NCBI GenBank assembly: GCA_023457355.1
Contig: JAEWLW010000040.1
Location: forward strand, 26,871-90,870
DNA length: 64,000 nucleotides
From: Bacillota bacterium
GTDB lineage: Bacteria; Bacillota; Clostridia; Oscillospirales; Ruminococcaceae
Direction of reading: 5' to 3'
Position numbers and translations under genes: made by a program. The notes under the pieces were generated by a model, which searched no databases, was not told the DNA's origin, and saw nothing but the letters and a program-made list of their open reading frames with translations. Positions 9,167 through 18,316 of this stretch are shown here, in pieces (positions within the stretch are counted from its first letter, which is position 1; every line of letters begins with the position of its first letter).

Positions 9167-9473
9167 GCTGCGTTCCCATTAATTTTAAACGTTATTTAAA
9201 AAAAAGTCTATACTTTATTGTACCGTAGACAAACATTCATACATTGTTACTAAACCCGAAGAGTAACTGAATAATATTTTGTCGATTATTTTAAGCTGTT
9301 CACCAGTCAAATGAGATTAGTAAGCCAAAAACGCGCTCAACGGTTTTAAAAATAGAAACTGAAATTCAATAAATGAAACAATATATGCTAATTTCAAACA
9401 ACAAAAACCTGTGGTAAAACCGATTGTTTTTACCGGGGATAACCTGTTTTGTCCGTCGGCGTGGGGCATAGTA
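9167..9473. other. AT-rich spacer upstream of the decarboxylase operon
   Basis: About 300 bp between the possible upstream start of mmdA and the stop codon of the exporter-like gene, both on the minus strand. It should hold the decarboxylase promoter. A TACAAT hexamer is visible on the minus strand near 9220, but no good -35 lies at the right distance, so I do not assign a promoter. No hairpin with a T-run, repeat or open frame of note is seen. Confidence 0.4.
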
Positions 9474-10118
9474 TCAGGATTGGTTTTTGCGCCGTTCCAA
9501 CGCCTCAAGCTGTGCAACATGTGCGTCGATGGAGCGGTCAAAACATCTGCGCTGTTGTTCCAGCTGCAAAATTTTCTCATCCAGGGCCTTGCGGGACATA
9601 AACCGTTCCAACAGTTCTCTCGGCAGGGCAATATTCACCACGATGGACATGAGCACGCCGAACCCTGTATCCATCATTCTGTTTAGCGCATAGGTGATGT
9701 ATTCATTGTCAGGGGTCAGCAGCATGACGATATAAAATACAACCGAGCCGGAAGGAATTGAATCGTTCACGCCGAAAAACTGGCTGATTAAAATCATCAC
9801 TATGATGCCCGCAAACAGAAAGAATGATTCTGAAAGTATTTCATGCTGGGGAAAAACGGGCGGGAAATGCTTAAAAAAGTAAAAAAACAGCATCCCGGTG
9901 AATCCGCCTATAATGGTGCCCCACAACCGATTACCCCCGGTTTTCCAAGAACTTTGCATGTTGGTGTTCATGGCAAATACGGAACTCATACAGGCGTAGG
10001 TTGGGTTGCGGTCAATCAGGGCGTAAATTAGTGCGCACAGCGTACCGGCAATGGCTGTTTTAAGATTGCGCATGCCAATTCTGGGAACAGTAAAGAGTCT
10101 GCGCTGTTGAGATAACAT
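9474..10118 (-). CDS. Aromatic acid exporter / FUSC family membrane protein
   Basis: 214 residues. The N-terminal ~140 contain three to four membrane segments with NLKTAIAGTLCALIYALI and GNRLWGTIIGGFTGMLFF, typical of the ArAE_1/FUSC half-channel. A charged coiled-coil-like tail of ~50 residues (LDEKILQLEQQRRCFDRSI) follows. Related proteins are thought to export small aromatic acids, but few are characterised, so the substrate is unknown. It stands alone on the minus strand, upstream of the decarboxylase operon and divergent from the moxR gene. Confidence 0.75.
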   Translation of the reverse strand: MLSQQRRLFTVPRIGMRNLKTAIAGTLCALIYALIDRNPTYACMSSVFAMNTNMQSSWKTGGNRLWGTIIGGFTGMLFFYFFKHFPPVFPQHEILSESFFLFAGIIVMILISQFFGVNDSIPSGSVVFYIVMLLTPDNEYITYALNRMMDTGFGVLMSIVVNIALPRELLERFMSRKALDEKILQLEQQRRCFDRSIDAHVAQLEALERRKNQS

Positions 10119-10357
10119 AAATAAGCATCTCCATATTTAATTGTAAAGTTTGCTGAAATTATTGCGATTTTAACGAAAATGACAGCATGGAGTATAGCAT
10201 AAATTTCGACAAAATATCAAGATATTTAGAAAAATATTGTGCGATAATTGTTTGTAATTCTCAAATATTTGTTTTGGTGTTTACGTGAAGATTATAAATA
10301 TGATATTTTACTAATGTTACGGTATTATAGATATCTAAAAGAAAGTGGGCGTTATCG

Positions 10358-11194
10358 ATGTCAGAAAATAATGAGATGATGCGTTTTGAATCCGGCGGGG
10401 ACTATGTTGCTTCCGAGCAGCTGATGAGCGCTGTCAATATAGCTATGGCGCTTGAAAAGCCGTTGTTGATAAAAGGCGAGCCGGGAACCGGCAAAACCAT
10501 GCTGGCGCAGGCAGTATCCGATGCTTTAAACCGCCGGTTGATCATTTGGAATATCAAGTCTACAACCAAGGCTCAGGATGGCCTTTATGTTTATGACGTC
10601 GTGCAGCGCCTGTACGACAGCCAGTTTGGCGGTGCGGATGTGGCGGATATCAAACGCTATGTCAAGCTTGGCAAGCTCGGAGAGGCTTTTTCAGCCGAGG
10701 AGGACGTCATTCTGCTGATCGACGAGATTGATAAGGCCGACATTGAGTTTCCCAACGACCTGCTCTGGGAGCTGGACCGCATGGAATTCTACATTCCGGA
10801 AACCGGTGAAACCATCACGGCCAAGAAGCGGCCGGTGGTCATCATCACTTCCAACGCAGAAAAGGAGCTGCCGGACGCCTTTTTGCGTCGCTGTGTTTTC
10901 CACTATATCGAATTTCCGAGCCAGGAGCTGATGGCGGAGATTGTCCGGGTCCATTTCCCGAACCTTGAGCAGAACGTGCTCAACGCCGCGCTGGCCGCGT
11001 TTTACCGCATTCGCCAGCTCCCGGCACTGCAAAAGAAGCCGGCCACCTCCGAACTGGTGGATTGGATTCGCGCGCTGACCCTCAGCGGCATTTCGCCGGA
11101 ACGCATTGAGCAGGAGCTGCCCTTTGCCGGTGTGCTCCTGAAAAAGAACGAAGATCTGGACACGGTGGAGCGCGCCCGCCGCCTCCGCCGATAA
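10358..11194 (+). CDS. MoxR-family AAA+ ATPase
   Basis: 278 residues. Walker A GEPGTGKT (~40-47), Walker B VILLIDEIDKAD (~118-129), sensor 1 in VVIITSNAEKELPDAF and an arginine finger in LRRCVF are all intact. MoxR ATPases act as chaperones that insert metal cofactors or remodel partner complexes, usually together with a VWA-domain protein. The partner follows after 15 bp, so the two form an operon. Target complexes of such pairs include CO dehydrogenase and other metalloenzymes, but no candidate lies next to this pair. Start ATG follows GAAAGTGGG. Confidence 0.88.
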   Translation: MSENNEMMRFESGGDYVASEQLMSAVNIAMALEKPLLIKGEPGTGKTMLAQAVSDALNRRLIIWNIKSTTKAQDGLYVYDVVQRLYDSQFGGADVADIKRYVKLGKLGEAFSAEEDVILLIDEIDKADIEFPNDLLWELDRMEFYIPETGETITAKKRPVVIITSNAEKELPDAFLRRCVFHYIEFPSQELMAEIVRVHFPNLEQNVLNAALAAFYRIRQLPALQKKPATSELVDWIRALTLSGISPERIEQELPFAGVLLKKNEDLDTVERARRLRR

Positions 11195-11209
11195 TCGGAG
11201 GGTACACTG

Positions 11210-12391
11210 ATGTTTACGGCTTTTTTTGCCCTGTTGCGCGCAAATGGGCTGGCAATTTCGTTGAACGAGTGGATGACACTCATGCAGGCGTTGGACAAGG
11301 GGATGGGAAGCGCCGGGTTGTCGGCGTTTTATTTCCTCTGCCGTTCGGTACTCATTAAGAGCGAGGCCGACTATTTTGATTATCATAAGACGTTTCTGGC
11401 ATTTTTTGAGAATGTCATTGAGCAAAGCAAGGAGCCGTTGCCGACCGAGCTTTTAAACTGGCTTAACCGACCGGCGGTGGCGCCGGATAATTACGACCCG
11501 AATACGGCGCGCGACAACCTGCGCAAGGAGCTGGATGAAATTCGCCGGATGTTTGCCGAACGCCTGCTGGAGCAAAAGGAAGAACACAATGGCGGCAGCT
11601 ATTGGATTGGCACCGGCGGCATGTCGATGTTCGGCAACAATGGCAACAGCCCGACGGGTATTCGTGTGGGCGGGCAATCGGTTCACCGGCGCGCCTTTGA
11701 GGTGATGGGGGAGCGCGAATTTGCCGATTTCAGGCAGGATACCATCATCACGCCGCGGCAGCTTCAGCTGGCCTTTCGCAAGCTGCGGCAGTTTTCCAAC
11801 CTTGACGATGCGCCGCGTGACGAGCTGGATTTGGACGAAACGATACAGGATACCTGCGACAACGCGGGCAATTTAAAAATTGCTTATAAGCGCCCCCGCA
11901 AGAACTCGGTGCGCCTGTTGCTGCTGATGGATTCGGGCGGCTCAATGGATGAACATCGCAAGCTGTGCGCCGAGCTTTTTTCGGCTGTTCATCAGTCCAA
12001 TCACTTTAAAGACCTGCGCATCTACTACTTCCATAACTGTGTGGGCAAATATCTGTACACCTCGCCCGAAATGCGCTATCAAAACAAAATTGAAACCGAG
12101 CGTGTACTGGCCGAATTAACCGGTAACTACAAGACCGTTATTTTCGGTGATGCGGAAATGTCGCCGTATGAGCTGACCGACCGCTATTACGGCAAAAGCG
12201 GTATGGACTGGCTGCATGATATTAAGCGTAAGTTCAGGCACATTGTATGGATCACCCCCGATGAGATGCGTTACCGCAAGGGCTCGTGGTATAGGGCCTC
12301 TTACGACATGATTTCAGAGGAATTCGATATGTATGTACTGACCATTGAACAGCTTCAGGCCGCGTTTAAAAAGCTGATGGTCAACCGCTGA
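11210..12391 (+). CDS. VWA-domain protein, CoxE-like partner of MoxR
   Basis: 393 residues. The N-terminal ~200 are helical and charged; the von Willebrand A domain begins near residue 230 with the metal-ion site written as LLLMDSGGSMDEH instead of the common DxSGSM. Further VWA strands are DLRIYYFHNCV and FRHIVWITPDEM. CoxE-like proteins work with MoxR ATPases in cofactor insertion or complex assembly. A CGGAGGG site precedes the ATG and the gene ends shortly before a strong terminator, so the operon is just these two genes. Confidence 0.85.
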   Translation: MFTAFFALLRANGLAISLNEWMTLMQALDKGMGSAGLSAFYFLCRSVLIKSEADYFDYHKTFLAFFENVIEQSKEPLPTELLNWLNRPAVAPDNYDPNTARDNLRKELDEIRRMFAERLLEQKEEHNGGSYWIGTGGMSMFGNNGNSPTGIRVGGQSVHRRAFEVMGEREFADFRQDTIITPRQLQLAFRKLRQFSNLDDAPRDELDLDETIQDTCDNAGNLKIAYKRPRKNSVRLLLLMDSGGSMDEHRKLCAELFSAVHQSNHFKDLRIYYFHNCVGKYLYTSPEMRYQNKIETERVLAELTGNYKTVIFGDAEMSPYELTDRYYGKSGMDWLHDIKRKFRHIVWITPDEMRYRKGSWYRASYDMISEEFDMYVLTIEQLQAAFKKLMVNR

Positions 12392-12425
12392 CAGCATCCG
12401 AACACCCATTTATAAAAATGCGAAG

Positions 12426-12457
12426 AGACCTCATCGGTTAGAAGATGAGGTCTTTTT
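12426..12457 (+). terminator. Terminator of the moxR-VWA operon
   Basis: Perfect 10-bp arms (12426-12435 and 12444-12453), an 8-base loop and a T-run continuing to 12457, 35 bp after the VWA stop codon. Confidence 0.92.
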
Positions 12458-12503
12458 ACGTCGGGGAGCGTTATTGGCTATGTTTAGTATGAGAACGGAA
12501 AGC

Positions 12504-12545
12504 AAAAAAACTGAGGGAGCCATGCTGTCGACATGGCGCCCTCAG
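12504..12545 (-). terminator. Terminator of the LacI/TRAP sugar operon
   Basis: 14-bp GC-rich arms with one mismatch (12511-12524 and 12532-12545) followed on the minus strand by seven T (12504-12510). It is the only strong terminator after yhcH, and an inverted-repeat element (12586-12745) lies between it and the yhcH stop codon. Confidence 0.88.
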
Positions 12546-12585
12546 TCAGAAAAAAAGAAAAAGGAAAGAGAAAAAGATATGGGCA

Positions 12586-12745
12586 ATACAGTTAAACCAA
12601 TAGGAATATGAGACGGAATTGACGGGCATTATTTTGTGACTGGCAAGGCGGAGAACGCCGGTGGCTGGCCCGCCAAGAACAACAACGCAGTCAGGCGCAA
12701 AATAGGCCGCCAAGACAGCTCAGTTTTCAATTGGCTTGTGAATTA
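12586..12745 (-). repeat. MITE-like element, family 1, copy C
   Basis: About 160 bp related along its whole length to the copies at 62413-62568 and 39633-39753. The best conserved block reads GCAAAATAGGCCGCCAAGAC (12698-12717). The left end has CAGTTAAACCAAT and the right end CAATTGGCTTGTGAATTA, degenerate forms of the TATAGTCAAACCAATTG terminal repeat. It begins exactly at the yhcH stop codon and is co-transcribed with that operon, so it forms its 3' untranslated region. No open frame is shared between copies. Confidence 0.8.
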
Positions 12746-13207
12746 TGGCTCGTAGTCCAACGCGACCTTGACGAGCGCTTTTCGGACCGGTATCGACTCT
12801 GAAACCGCAATGCCGGTTGCATGGGTTTCGTCAGGAAAGAGCACCATAAATTGTCCCGCCTTAACCGTCAGGGCGTCGTCGACGCTGCCCGCATAGAACC
12901 AGATATCATTTTCCGGGCGTGCTTCCAACGTTTCTCCGGCCTGCTCCAATGCGCCGACGGCGATTTTTTCCTCGCCGGAGACGATGTACTGAATGTCGAT
13001 GTACCGGCGGTGCGCCTCCAGGCGCGCCTGTGCCACAGGCTTGGTGTTATAGCTTTGAATTTTCAGGATGATATCTTCGCCGAAAATAGGATAGTCGCCG
13101 GGCTCCAGCACAATCAGATCACGATCCTGCAAAACGGCAAAGCCTGCGGCGATGCCGGCGCTGAGACCTTCGTATTTTTCGGCGTTTGCCAAATAATCAT
13201 AAACCAT
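12743..13207 (-). CDS. YhcH/YjgK/YiaL family protein (cupin-fold sugar enzyme)
   Basis: 154 residues, standard length for the DUF386 family (YhcH, TabA, EbgC relatives). The metal-binding core is visible as EAHRRYIDIQYIVSGEE, where His and Glu residues line the cupin barrel, and LFPDETHATGIAV near the end. Members accompany sialic acid, gulonate or galactoside catabolism, and some are thought to be sugar anomerases. It is the last gene of the operon and its start overlaps the stop of the RbsD-like gene by one base (TAATG). The MITE-like element abuts its stop codon. Confidence 0.88.
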   Translation of the reverse strand: MVYDYLANAEKYEGLSAGIAAGFAVLQDRDLIVLEPGDYPIFGEDIILKIQSYNTKPVAQARLEAHRRYIDIQYIVSGEEKIAVGALEQAGETLEARPENDIWFYAGSVDDALTVKAGQFMVLFPDETHATGIAVSESIPVRKALVKVALDYEP

Positions 13208-13614
13208 TATGCTACCCCCACAGTTATTAATAAATTTGCATAAACGCGCTTTTCACCGGTTGAAATGGCCAACCGCACACAGTCCTCGCCGCAGGCGCTG
13301 TAAAATTCATGGCGGCCAAGCCCATCCAGCGCAATGCCGCCCAAACGGTCGGAAAATGCGCTGAAAATTTCCGGCGTGCTGCCGTCCTCCGGCAGCATGA
13401 CCTCGGCCTTTTCAACATTGATTTCGCAGAGCAGCGCGTCAAGTACCTGCGTCACAGTCGGAATGCCCGCCGAAACGCCAAGATAGACCTTTTCGGCTCC
13501 CCCGGATTTGGCGCCCAGCGGATAGTTGCCGTCGGCGATCAGAATTTTGTCGCCATGCCCGCACAGGGCAAGTGTTTTCATAATATCTGGGTTAATGCAG
13601 CCTTGTTTGCGCAA
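13207..13614 (-). CDS. RbsD/FucU-type sugar mutarotase
   Basis: 135 residues. MRKQGCINPDIMKTLALCGH begins like RbsD/FucU, with the catalytic His in the CGHGD turn (~19-23), ADGNYP, and the C-terminal tyrosine in RVYANLLITVG. These proteins equilibrate the pyranose and furanose or alpha and beta forms of ribose or fucose so that the kinase gets the right anomer. The start is TTG at 13614, set by AGGAGG eight bases upstream. A ribokinase-like gene lies two genes upstream in the same operon, which fits this role. Confidence 0.88.
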   Translation of the reverse strand: MRKQGCINPDIMKTLALCGHGDKILIADGNYPLGAKSGGAEKVYLGVSAGIPTVTQVLDALLCEINVEKAEVMLPEDGSTPEIFSAFSDRLGGIALDGLGRHEFYSACGEDCVRLAISTGEKRVYANLLITVGVA

Positions 13615-13626
13615 TTGTTCAGCCTC

Positions 13627-14238
13627 CTACTTTTCGTTTTGACGCAGCTGACCGAGCGCACCGCCCGGATGTCTGCGCACATACTGTTCCGGTGTTATGG
13701 CGCGGTCTGCCTGCAGCATGACCGACAGCGCCTGCAAAACATATATTTCCGCAAGAATGGAATTGCGGGGGGCGCGGTTTAAAGGGCCGCCCTCGGCTCC
13801 GATACCGGCGAACAGCACGGCTTCGCTGTTTTGCGCCAGCCAGGAATTCAGGTTGCCGGTGACGCCGATCACCTTGCAGCCGTTGTTGTGGATGGCATTC
13901 ACAGTTGCCTGAAGCTCAACGGTCTGGCCGCTGTTGGAGATACAGAGGACGACATCGCCTTCAACCAGCTGCCCGCAGGAGCCGTGAACCGCTTCGGTGC
14001 CGTGCAGAAAATAGGTGGGTGTGCCGGTGGAGGAGAGCAGCGAAGCCATGTAGGCCGCCACATGCCCCGGTTTTCCGATGCCGGTAATGTGAATTCTGCC
14101 GCCGCTTTTTTCGCAATTCTGTATCAGGCTGACAGCACCCGAAAGGCACTCGGCGGTGACGGTATCCATAAATTTATTGAATTCGTCCTTGGCGCTGTTT
14201 TGGAATGCTTCCAGCGCCCTGGTTGCAGTTTCGGACAT
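13627..14238 (-). CDS. SIS-domain sugar isomerase (KdsD/GutQ-like, no CBS domains)
   Basis: 203 residues that cover only the SIS domain. RIHITGIGKPGHVAAYMASLLSSTGTP and CISNSGQTVELQ form the phosphosugar site, and the C-terminus HPGGALGQL matches the end of the SIS part of arabinose-5-phosphate isomerases. The two CBS domains of full-length KdsD are absent; shorter versions of this type are common in sugar operons. A likely role is aldose-ketose isomerisation of the phosphorylated sugar made by the adjacent kinase. It starts 2 bp after the kinase stop codon, so translation is probably coupled. Confidence 0.82.
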   Translation of the reverse strand: MSETATRALEAFQNSAKDEFNKFMDTVTAECLSGAVSLIQNCEKSGGRIHITGIGKPGHVAAYMASLLSSTGTPTYFLHGTEAVHGSCGQLVEGDVVLCISNSGQTVELQATVNAIHNNGCKVIGVTGNLNSWLAQNSEAVLFAGIGAEGGPLNRAPRNSILAEIYVLQALSVMLQADRAITPEQYVRRHPGGALGQLRQNEK

Positions 14239-14240
14239 AT

Positions 14241-15254
14241 TTAATCCACCCCTTTCAATACGTTGAGCCGGTCCAGCGGAAATTCACTGAATTGACGCGC
14301 CCGCATCGCCGCGCACACCTCATCGAGTGTGGGCAGGGAGGGCATGGCCCCCATGCGCGAGACGGTGATGGCGGCGGTGCTGTTGGCGAAAAGCAACGCC
14401 TGCTCGTTGGAAAGACCGGCGCATATGCCCGCGCAGAACGCACCCACAAAAGAATCGCCTGCCGCTGTCGGGTCCGCAACGGCAATGTCGGGTACGCAGG
14501 GCTTCAACACGAAGGAACCGTCGGCGGAATCGGATACCACTGCGCCGTTGTCGCCCAGCGTGATGATCACTTTCCGGACGCCTTTTTGATGCAGTGCCGC
14601 GACGGCTGCTTTCAGGTTGCCCGGGTTGAGTGTGTCATCGGCATTCCGAATGGTGATACCGGTGAGGTCAGCCGCTTCATATTCATTGGGCGAAATATAG
14701 GTCAGGTGGGACAGCAGCGCGTCGGAGAGCGGTGCGGCGGGCGCGGAGTTAAGCATCACCGGTACGCCGTTTCGGTGGGCGATTTCCGCTGCCAGCTCAA
14801 CGATTACCATCGGGATTTCAAGCTGAAGCATCAGCATGTCGTACTGCGTAATCTGTTGTTCCAAAAACAGAATCTCATCCGGCGTAATCGTCATGTTTGC
14901 GCCGGAAACGACGATGATGCGATTATGGAGCGTCACGCCGTCCTTCTGGGTGAGCAGGATGTTGCCAACAGCGGTGGCCGCCGCATCGGTGCGCATCACA
15001 TACTGGGTATCGGCGCCCGAATCCTTCAGCGTCTGGATCAGCTGGTCGCCAAACGCGTCGGCCCCGGTTTTGCCCACCATTGTGACACAGGCGCCCAGGC
15101 GCGCGGCCTGTACGGCCTGGTTTGCCCCCTTGCCGCCGGGCGCGGTGCGAAAACCGCTGCCCAATACGGTTTCGCCCGCATTGGGAAAGCGCTCGGTGGA
15201 GACAATCATGTCCATAACAAGACTGCCCACCACGAGAATTTTTGGTTTTTTCAT
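14241..15254 (-). CDS. Ribokinase-like PfkB carbohydrate kinase
   Basis: 337 residues, slightly longer than classical RbsK (~310). PfkB signatures 1 (GGKGANQAVQAARLG, ~39-53) and 2 (DPTAAGDSFVGAF, with the catalytic Asp in AAGD) are complete. VVGSLVMDMIV at the start forms the sugar pocket. It would phosphorylate ribose or a related sugar with ATP. The combination with an RbsD-like mutarotase supports a ribose-like substrate, whereas the aldolase and TRAP genes of the operon point to a sugar acid, so the true substrate stays open. Confidence 0.87.
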   Translation of the reverse strand: MKKPKILVVGSLVMDMIVSTERFPNAGETVLGSGFRTAPGGKGANQAVQAARLGACVTMVGKTGADAFGDQLIQTLKDSGADTQYVMRTDAAATAVGNILLTQKDGVTLHNRIIVVSGANMTITPDEILFLEQQITQYDMLMLQLEIPMVIVELAAEIAHRNGVPVMLNSAPAAPLSDALLSHLTYISPNEYEAADLTGITIRNADDTLNPGNLKAAVAALHQKGVRKVIITLGDNGAVVSDSADGSFVLKPCVPDIAVADPTAAGDSFVGAFCAGICAGLSNEQALLFANSTAAITVSRMGAMPSLPTLDEVCAAMRARQFSEFPLDRLNVLKGVD

Positions 15255-15266
15255 GTGAACAGCTCC

Positions 15267-16193
15267 TTACAGGCCAAGCTTTTTGCCGAGGTATTCTTCC
15301 AACGCAAACAGGCTGTCGACCTCCATGCGTGCATTTTTGTCAAAACGGTCGCGGTCCGAGCTTCTGGCGCGTAAGCTCATCGGAATACCGACGAGATTCA
15401 TGTGATATTTTGCGCTGACAGGGTAGAGGCGCATCTCAATCATCGCAAATTCGGTGAGCAGGTCGGCCATCAGCTTGGCCTCCTCCGCCTTTTCGGGGTT
15501 AAAAGCATTATCCACCACAAATTTGTAAAGCTGCGGGTGATAGTTTGCCATAATGCCGTTGTAGCCGGCCGCGCCGTGCATAAAGCTATCATAGAACGAG
15601 GCGGCATTGGCGTTAAAGAGCTTTAAGGGGGTGCCTGCTACAGCCTGGATGCGCGTGCGGATCAGCTCATAATCGCAGCAGGTATCCTTCAAAAACACCA
15701 ACTTGCCGGAATGAGCCAGTTCACTTAAGGCGTTGGTGGAAACCAGCCGTTTATAGGGCATGGGGCACTCGTAGATGCCGAAATCCACCTCGGGGAAAGC
15801 CTTGACCGTCGCCTCAAAATTTTTCATAAAAACGCCGTCGCCCTCGTTCTGGGGGTCGAGCGCGTTGGAAACAAGCACATAGGCTTCCACCCCGGTTTTC
15901 ATCATCGCCTCAATTTCCGCAAGCTGGGCGGGCAGGTCGGTTGCAGTGTGGCCGGAGGCAATCACCTGAAGACGGCCGTCGGCGGCTTCCATGACGGCTT
16001 TGCCGAGGTCTACTTTTTCCTGCGGGGTTAAAAACAGCATTTCGCTCGACTGGCAAACCGCAAAAATACCGTTGCAGCCCTTTTTGGCGTACCAATCCAC
16101 CATCTTTTGAACGGTGGGGAAATCAATTTTGCCGTCTTCGGTAAAGGGGGTAATCATTGTCGGCCAAACGCCGCCATGAATTTCAAATGCCAT
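15267..16193 (-). CDS. DapA/NanA-family aldolase or lyase
   Basis: 308 residues folding as the DHDPS/N-acetylneuraminate lyase TIM barrel. The Schiff-base lysine is in VFLKDTCCD and the catalytic tyrosine in DFGIYECP. GGVWPTMITPFTEDGKID is the typical start. The substrate-binding motif differs from DapA (no GTTGE; here CQSSE), so lysine biosynthesis is unlikely, and the tyrosine context also differs from NanA. It probably cleaves a 2-oxo-3-deoxy sugar acid. The 202 bp spacer separating it from dctM upstream is unusually long for this operon and could hold an internal promoter, though I could not find a convincing one. Confidence 0.85.
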   Translation of the reverse strand: MAFEIHGGVWPTMITPFTEDGKIDFPTVQKMVDWYAKKGCNGIFAVCQSSEMLFLTPQEKVDLGKAVMEAADGRLQVIASGHTATDLPAQLAEIEAMMKTGVEAYVLVSNALDPQNEGDGVFMKNFEATVKAFPEVDFGIYECPMPYKRLVSTNALSELAHSGKLVFLKDTCCDYELIRTRIQAVAGTPLKLFNANAASFYDSFMHGAAGYNGIMANYHPQLYKFVVDNAFNPEKAEEAKLMADLLTEFAMIEMRLYPVSAKYHMNLVGIPMSLRARSSDRDRFDKNARMEVDSLFALEEYLGKKLGL

Positions 16194-16395
16194 GAAAAAT
16201 CACCTCATAAATTTATATATTGGCATGTTGTTAGGGCTTGTTTGTCAATAGAAAAAACGACGGATAATTCACTGTCAAGGCGCGGCTTCAGGGAAAAAGC
16301 ACGGAAATTTATTTTTGACGCAGAAGATACACCTTTACTGTAGAAGGACACGAAATTTTTGGCTTTACAAACAGCCCCAGGAAAAGGTCAGCGCA

Positions 16396-17691
16396 TTAGC
16401 CGGTATAGCCGAGAAGCATCCTTGGCAGGAACAGGACAACATTCGGAATATAGGTGATGACAATCAGCACAATGAGCATGGCGACGATCATCGGCAAAAT
16501 CTCTTTGACGACGTTTTTGAGCGGCGTGCCCGAGATACCGCTGGTGATGAACAGCAACATGCCAAATGGCGGCGTGGAAAGGCCGACCATCATGTTAAAC
16601 ACAACCACAATGCCAAAATGCACAAGGTCGATGCCCAGCTGGTTGACCAGCGGCAGCATGATCGGGATGAAAACAACTTGAATAACCGAGGTATCGATGA
16701 ACATGCCCAATACCAGCAGCGCAATATTGACAATGAACAAAAACACAAAGGGTTCGCTGGTCATGGAGAGAATTAAATCGCCGAGCTTGACAGCGATCTG
16801 TTCACGGGCCACAATGTAGGAAATAGCAGTGGCGGCGCCAACCATCAGCGAGGTTGTGCCGGTTGCCTGAACGGTATCGACAAGCACCTGCTTAAAGCCG
16901 TTCCAGCTCAGGACACGGTAAGCGAAAATAGCGATGATCAGCGCATAAAAACCTGCGACGGCGCCCGCTTCGGTGGGGGTCATGATGCCGGTATAAATGC
17001 CGAGCAGCAGAATCACCGGCGTCAGAATGGCGGGGATGGCCTTGACGCAATAAAGCAGGTATTCGCGGAATACGACGACGGCACTGCGCGGGTAGTTGCG
17101 CTTTCTGGCGATAAAAGCGATGTAGATCATCAGCGCAATTGCCAGCAGCACACCGGGCACCATGCCGCCCATGAACAGCGCGCCGACCGAGGCGCCTGAA
17201 AGCATTGAGTAGATGACCATTGGAATGGAGGGCGGGAAAACAGGGCCGATGGTTGCCGAAGCCGCCGTGATGGCGCAGGAGAAGCCGTCGTCATAGCCTT
17301 CCTGCCGCATGGCCTCAATTTCCATCTTGCCCAGACCCGCGGCATCGGCGATGGCCGAACCGGTCATGCCGGAGAAAATCAGCGAGGCCAGCACGTTAAC
17401 ATGGCCCAATCCGCCGCGGAACCGGCCCACAATGCCTTTTGAAAAGCCAAAGATCATTTCGGTGACCTTACCGGAATTCATGACATTTGCGGCGAAGATA
17501 AACAGTGGCACCGCAATGATGGTGTAGTTTGAAAGCAACATGCCCAATGTTTGCTGTGCCACCATTTTAACATTTGTGCCGTTAATTAGAAAGTAAAAAG
17601 TACAGGCTGCGATCATGCCAAGTGGAATGGGCATTCTTAAAAGGAACATGAGAACAAAGATCAGTAAAAAAACAAAAAGCGCCAGGTTCAT
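16396..17691 (-). CDS. dctM: TRAP transporter large membrane subunit (DctM)
   Basis: 431 residues with about twelve hydrophobic segments. Typical DctM stretches are MPIPLGMIAACTFYFL near the N-terminus, IADAAGLGKMEIEAMRQEGY, FPPSIPMVIYSM and the C-terminal MVGLSTPPFGMLLF. It is the channel-forming subunit that couples uptake of an acidic substrate to the sodium gradient. Its start codon overlaps the dctQ stop codon by four bases (ATGA), so translation is coupled. Confidence 0.93.
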   Translation of the reverse strand: MNLALFVFLLIFVLMFLLRMPIPLGMIAACTFYFLINGTNVKMVAQQTLGMLLSNYTIIAVPLFIFAANVMNSGKVTEMIFGFSKGIVGRFRGGLGHVNVLASLIFSGMTGSAIADAAGLGKMEIEAMRQEGYDDGFSCAITAASATIGPVFPPSIPMVIYSMLSGASVGALFMGGMVPGVLLAIALMIYIAFIARKRNYPRSAVVVFREYLLYCVKAIPAILTPVILLLGIYTGIMTPTEAGAVAGFYALIIAIFAYRVLSWNGFKQVLVDTVQATGTTSLMVGAATAISYIVAREQIAVKLGDLILSMTSEPFVFLFIVNIALLVLGMFIDTSVIQVVFIPIMLPLVNQLGIDLVHFGIVVVFNMMVGLSTPPFGMLLFITSGISGTPLKNVVKEILPMIVAMLIVLIVITYIPNVVLFLPRMLLGYTG

Positions 17692-18275
17692 TCCAGTTCC
17701 TCCTTATTTGCTTGTTCAATGGCTTCTTCGTAAGCCGGTTTGTGTTCTTGCAGCAGGCGTTCTTCCGCCTGTTTGCCGCCCAGGCCGGAAAAGACCATAA
17801 AATCCTGATAAAGTTCAATGGCGGTATAAAGCAGCATCAGCGCCAAAAACACCATGTAGGGTGCAAAGACATAATTTAAGCCCACCTTGAGCACGCTGGA
17901 TTTTTGGACTTTCATAAACTGGATGTAATCCCAGGTGGGGCCGACCGAAACGACCAGCGCGACAAAAATGATCAGGTTGCCCAGAAAAGCCGAAAAAGAC
18001 TTTAATTTTACCGGCAGTACGTCGTATACCAGCGTAAAGGTAACGTGCGATTTTTTGCGTTGTGCATAACAGGCGCCGAGCAATACCACCCAAACATAGC
18101 ACATGGAGGTGACTTCCATCGACCAGGGCTTGGGGTCACGTATGATATAGCGAAAGAAAATCTGCATGATAAACACACCGAAAAGCCCTATAAAGGCGAG
18201 CACCGGAATGTAAATTTCCACACAGTCCCGCAGCCAAAGCACAGCTTTTTTTAATAATTGCTTCAAGACGTTCAT
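17688..18275 (-). CDS. dctQ: TRAP transporter small membrane subunit (DctQ)
   Basis: I choose ATG 18275, right after GGAAGAGGAAGG, although the frame is open for 60 bp more; that gives 195 residues starting MNVLKQLLKKAVLWLRDC. Four membrane helices are seen, with VLAFIGLFGVFIMQIFFRYI and the family's SMEVTSMCYVWVVLLGACYA, which includes the conserved Glu and Trp. The acidic cytoplasmic tail of ~40 residues after the last helix is longer than usual. It stabilises DctM and contacts DctP. Confidence 0.88.
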   Translation of the reverse strand: MNVLKQLLKKAVLWLRDCVEIYIPVLAFIGLFGVFIMQIFFRYIIRDPKPWSMEVTSMCYVWVVLLGACYAQRKKSHVTFTLVYDVLPVKLKSFSAFLGNLIIFVALVVSVGPTWDYIQFMKVQKSSVLKVGLNYVFAPYMVFLALMLLYTAIELYQDFMVFSGLGGKQAEERLLQEHKPAYEEAIEQANKEELE

Positions 18276-18316
18276 CCTTCCTCTTCCATGGATGTGCCGA
18301 AATGGGATACCTTTTG

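Noticed and set aside
14205..15374. 389-codon plus-strand open frame
   Set aside because: Antisense shadow of the ribokinase-like gene; high-GC codon bias keeps the opposite frame open.
16194..16395. Internal promoter in the 202-bp spacer between dctM and the aldolase gene
   Set aside because: Two TTGACA words are present on the minus strand, but neither has a reasonable -10 at 16-18 bases.
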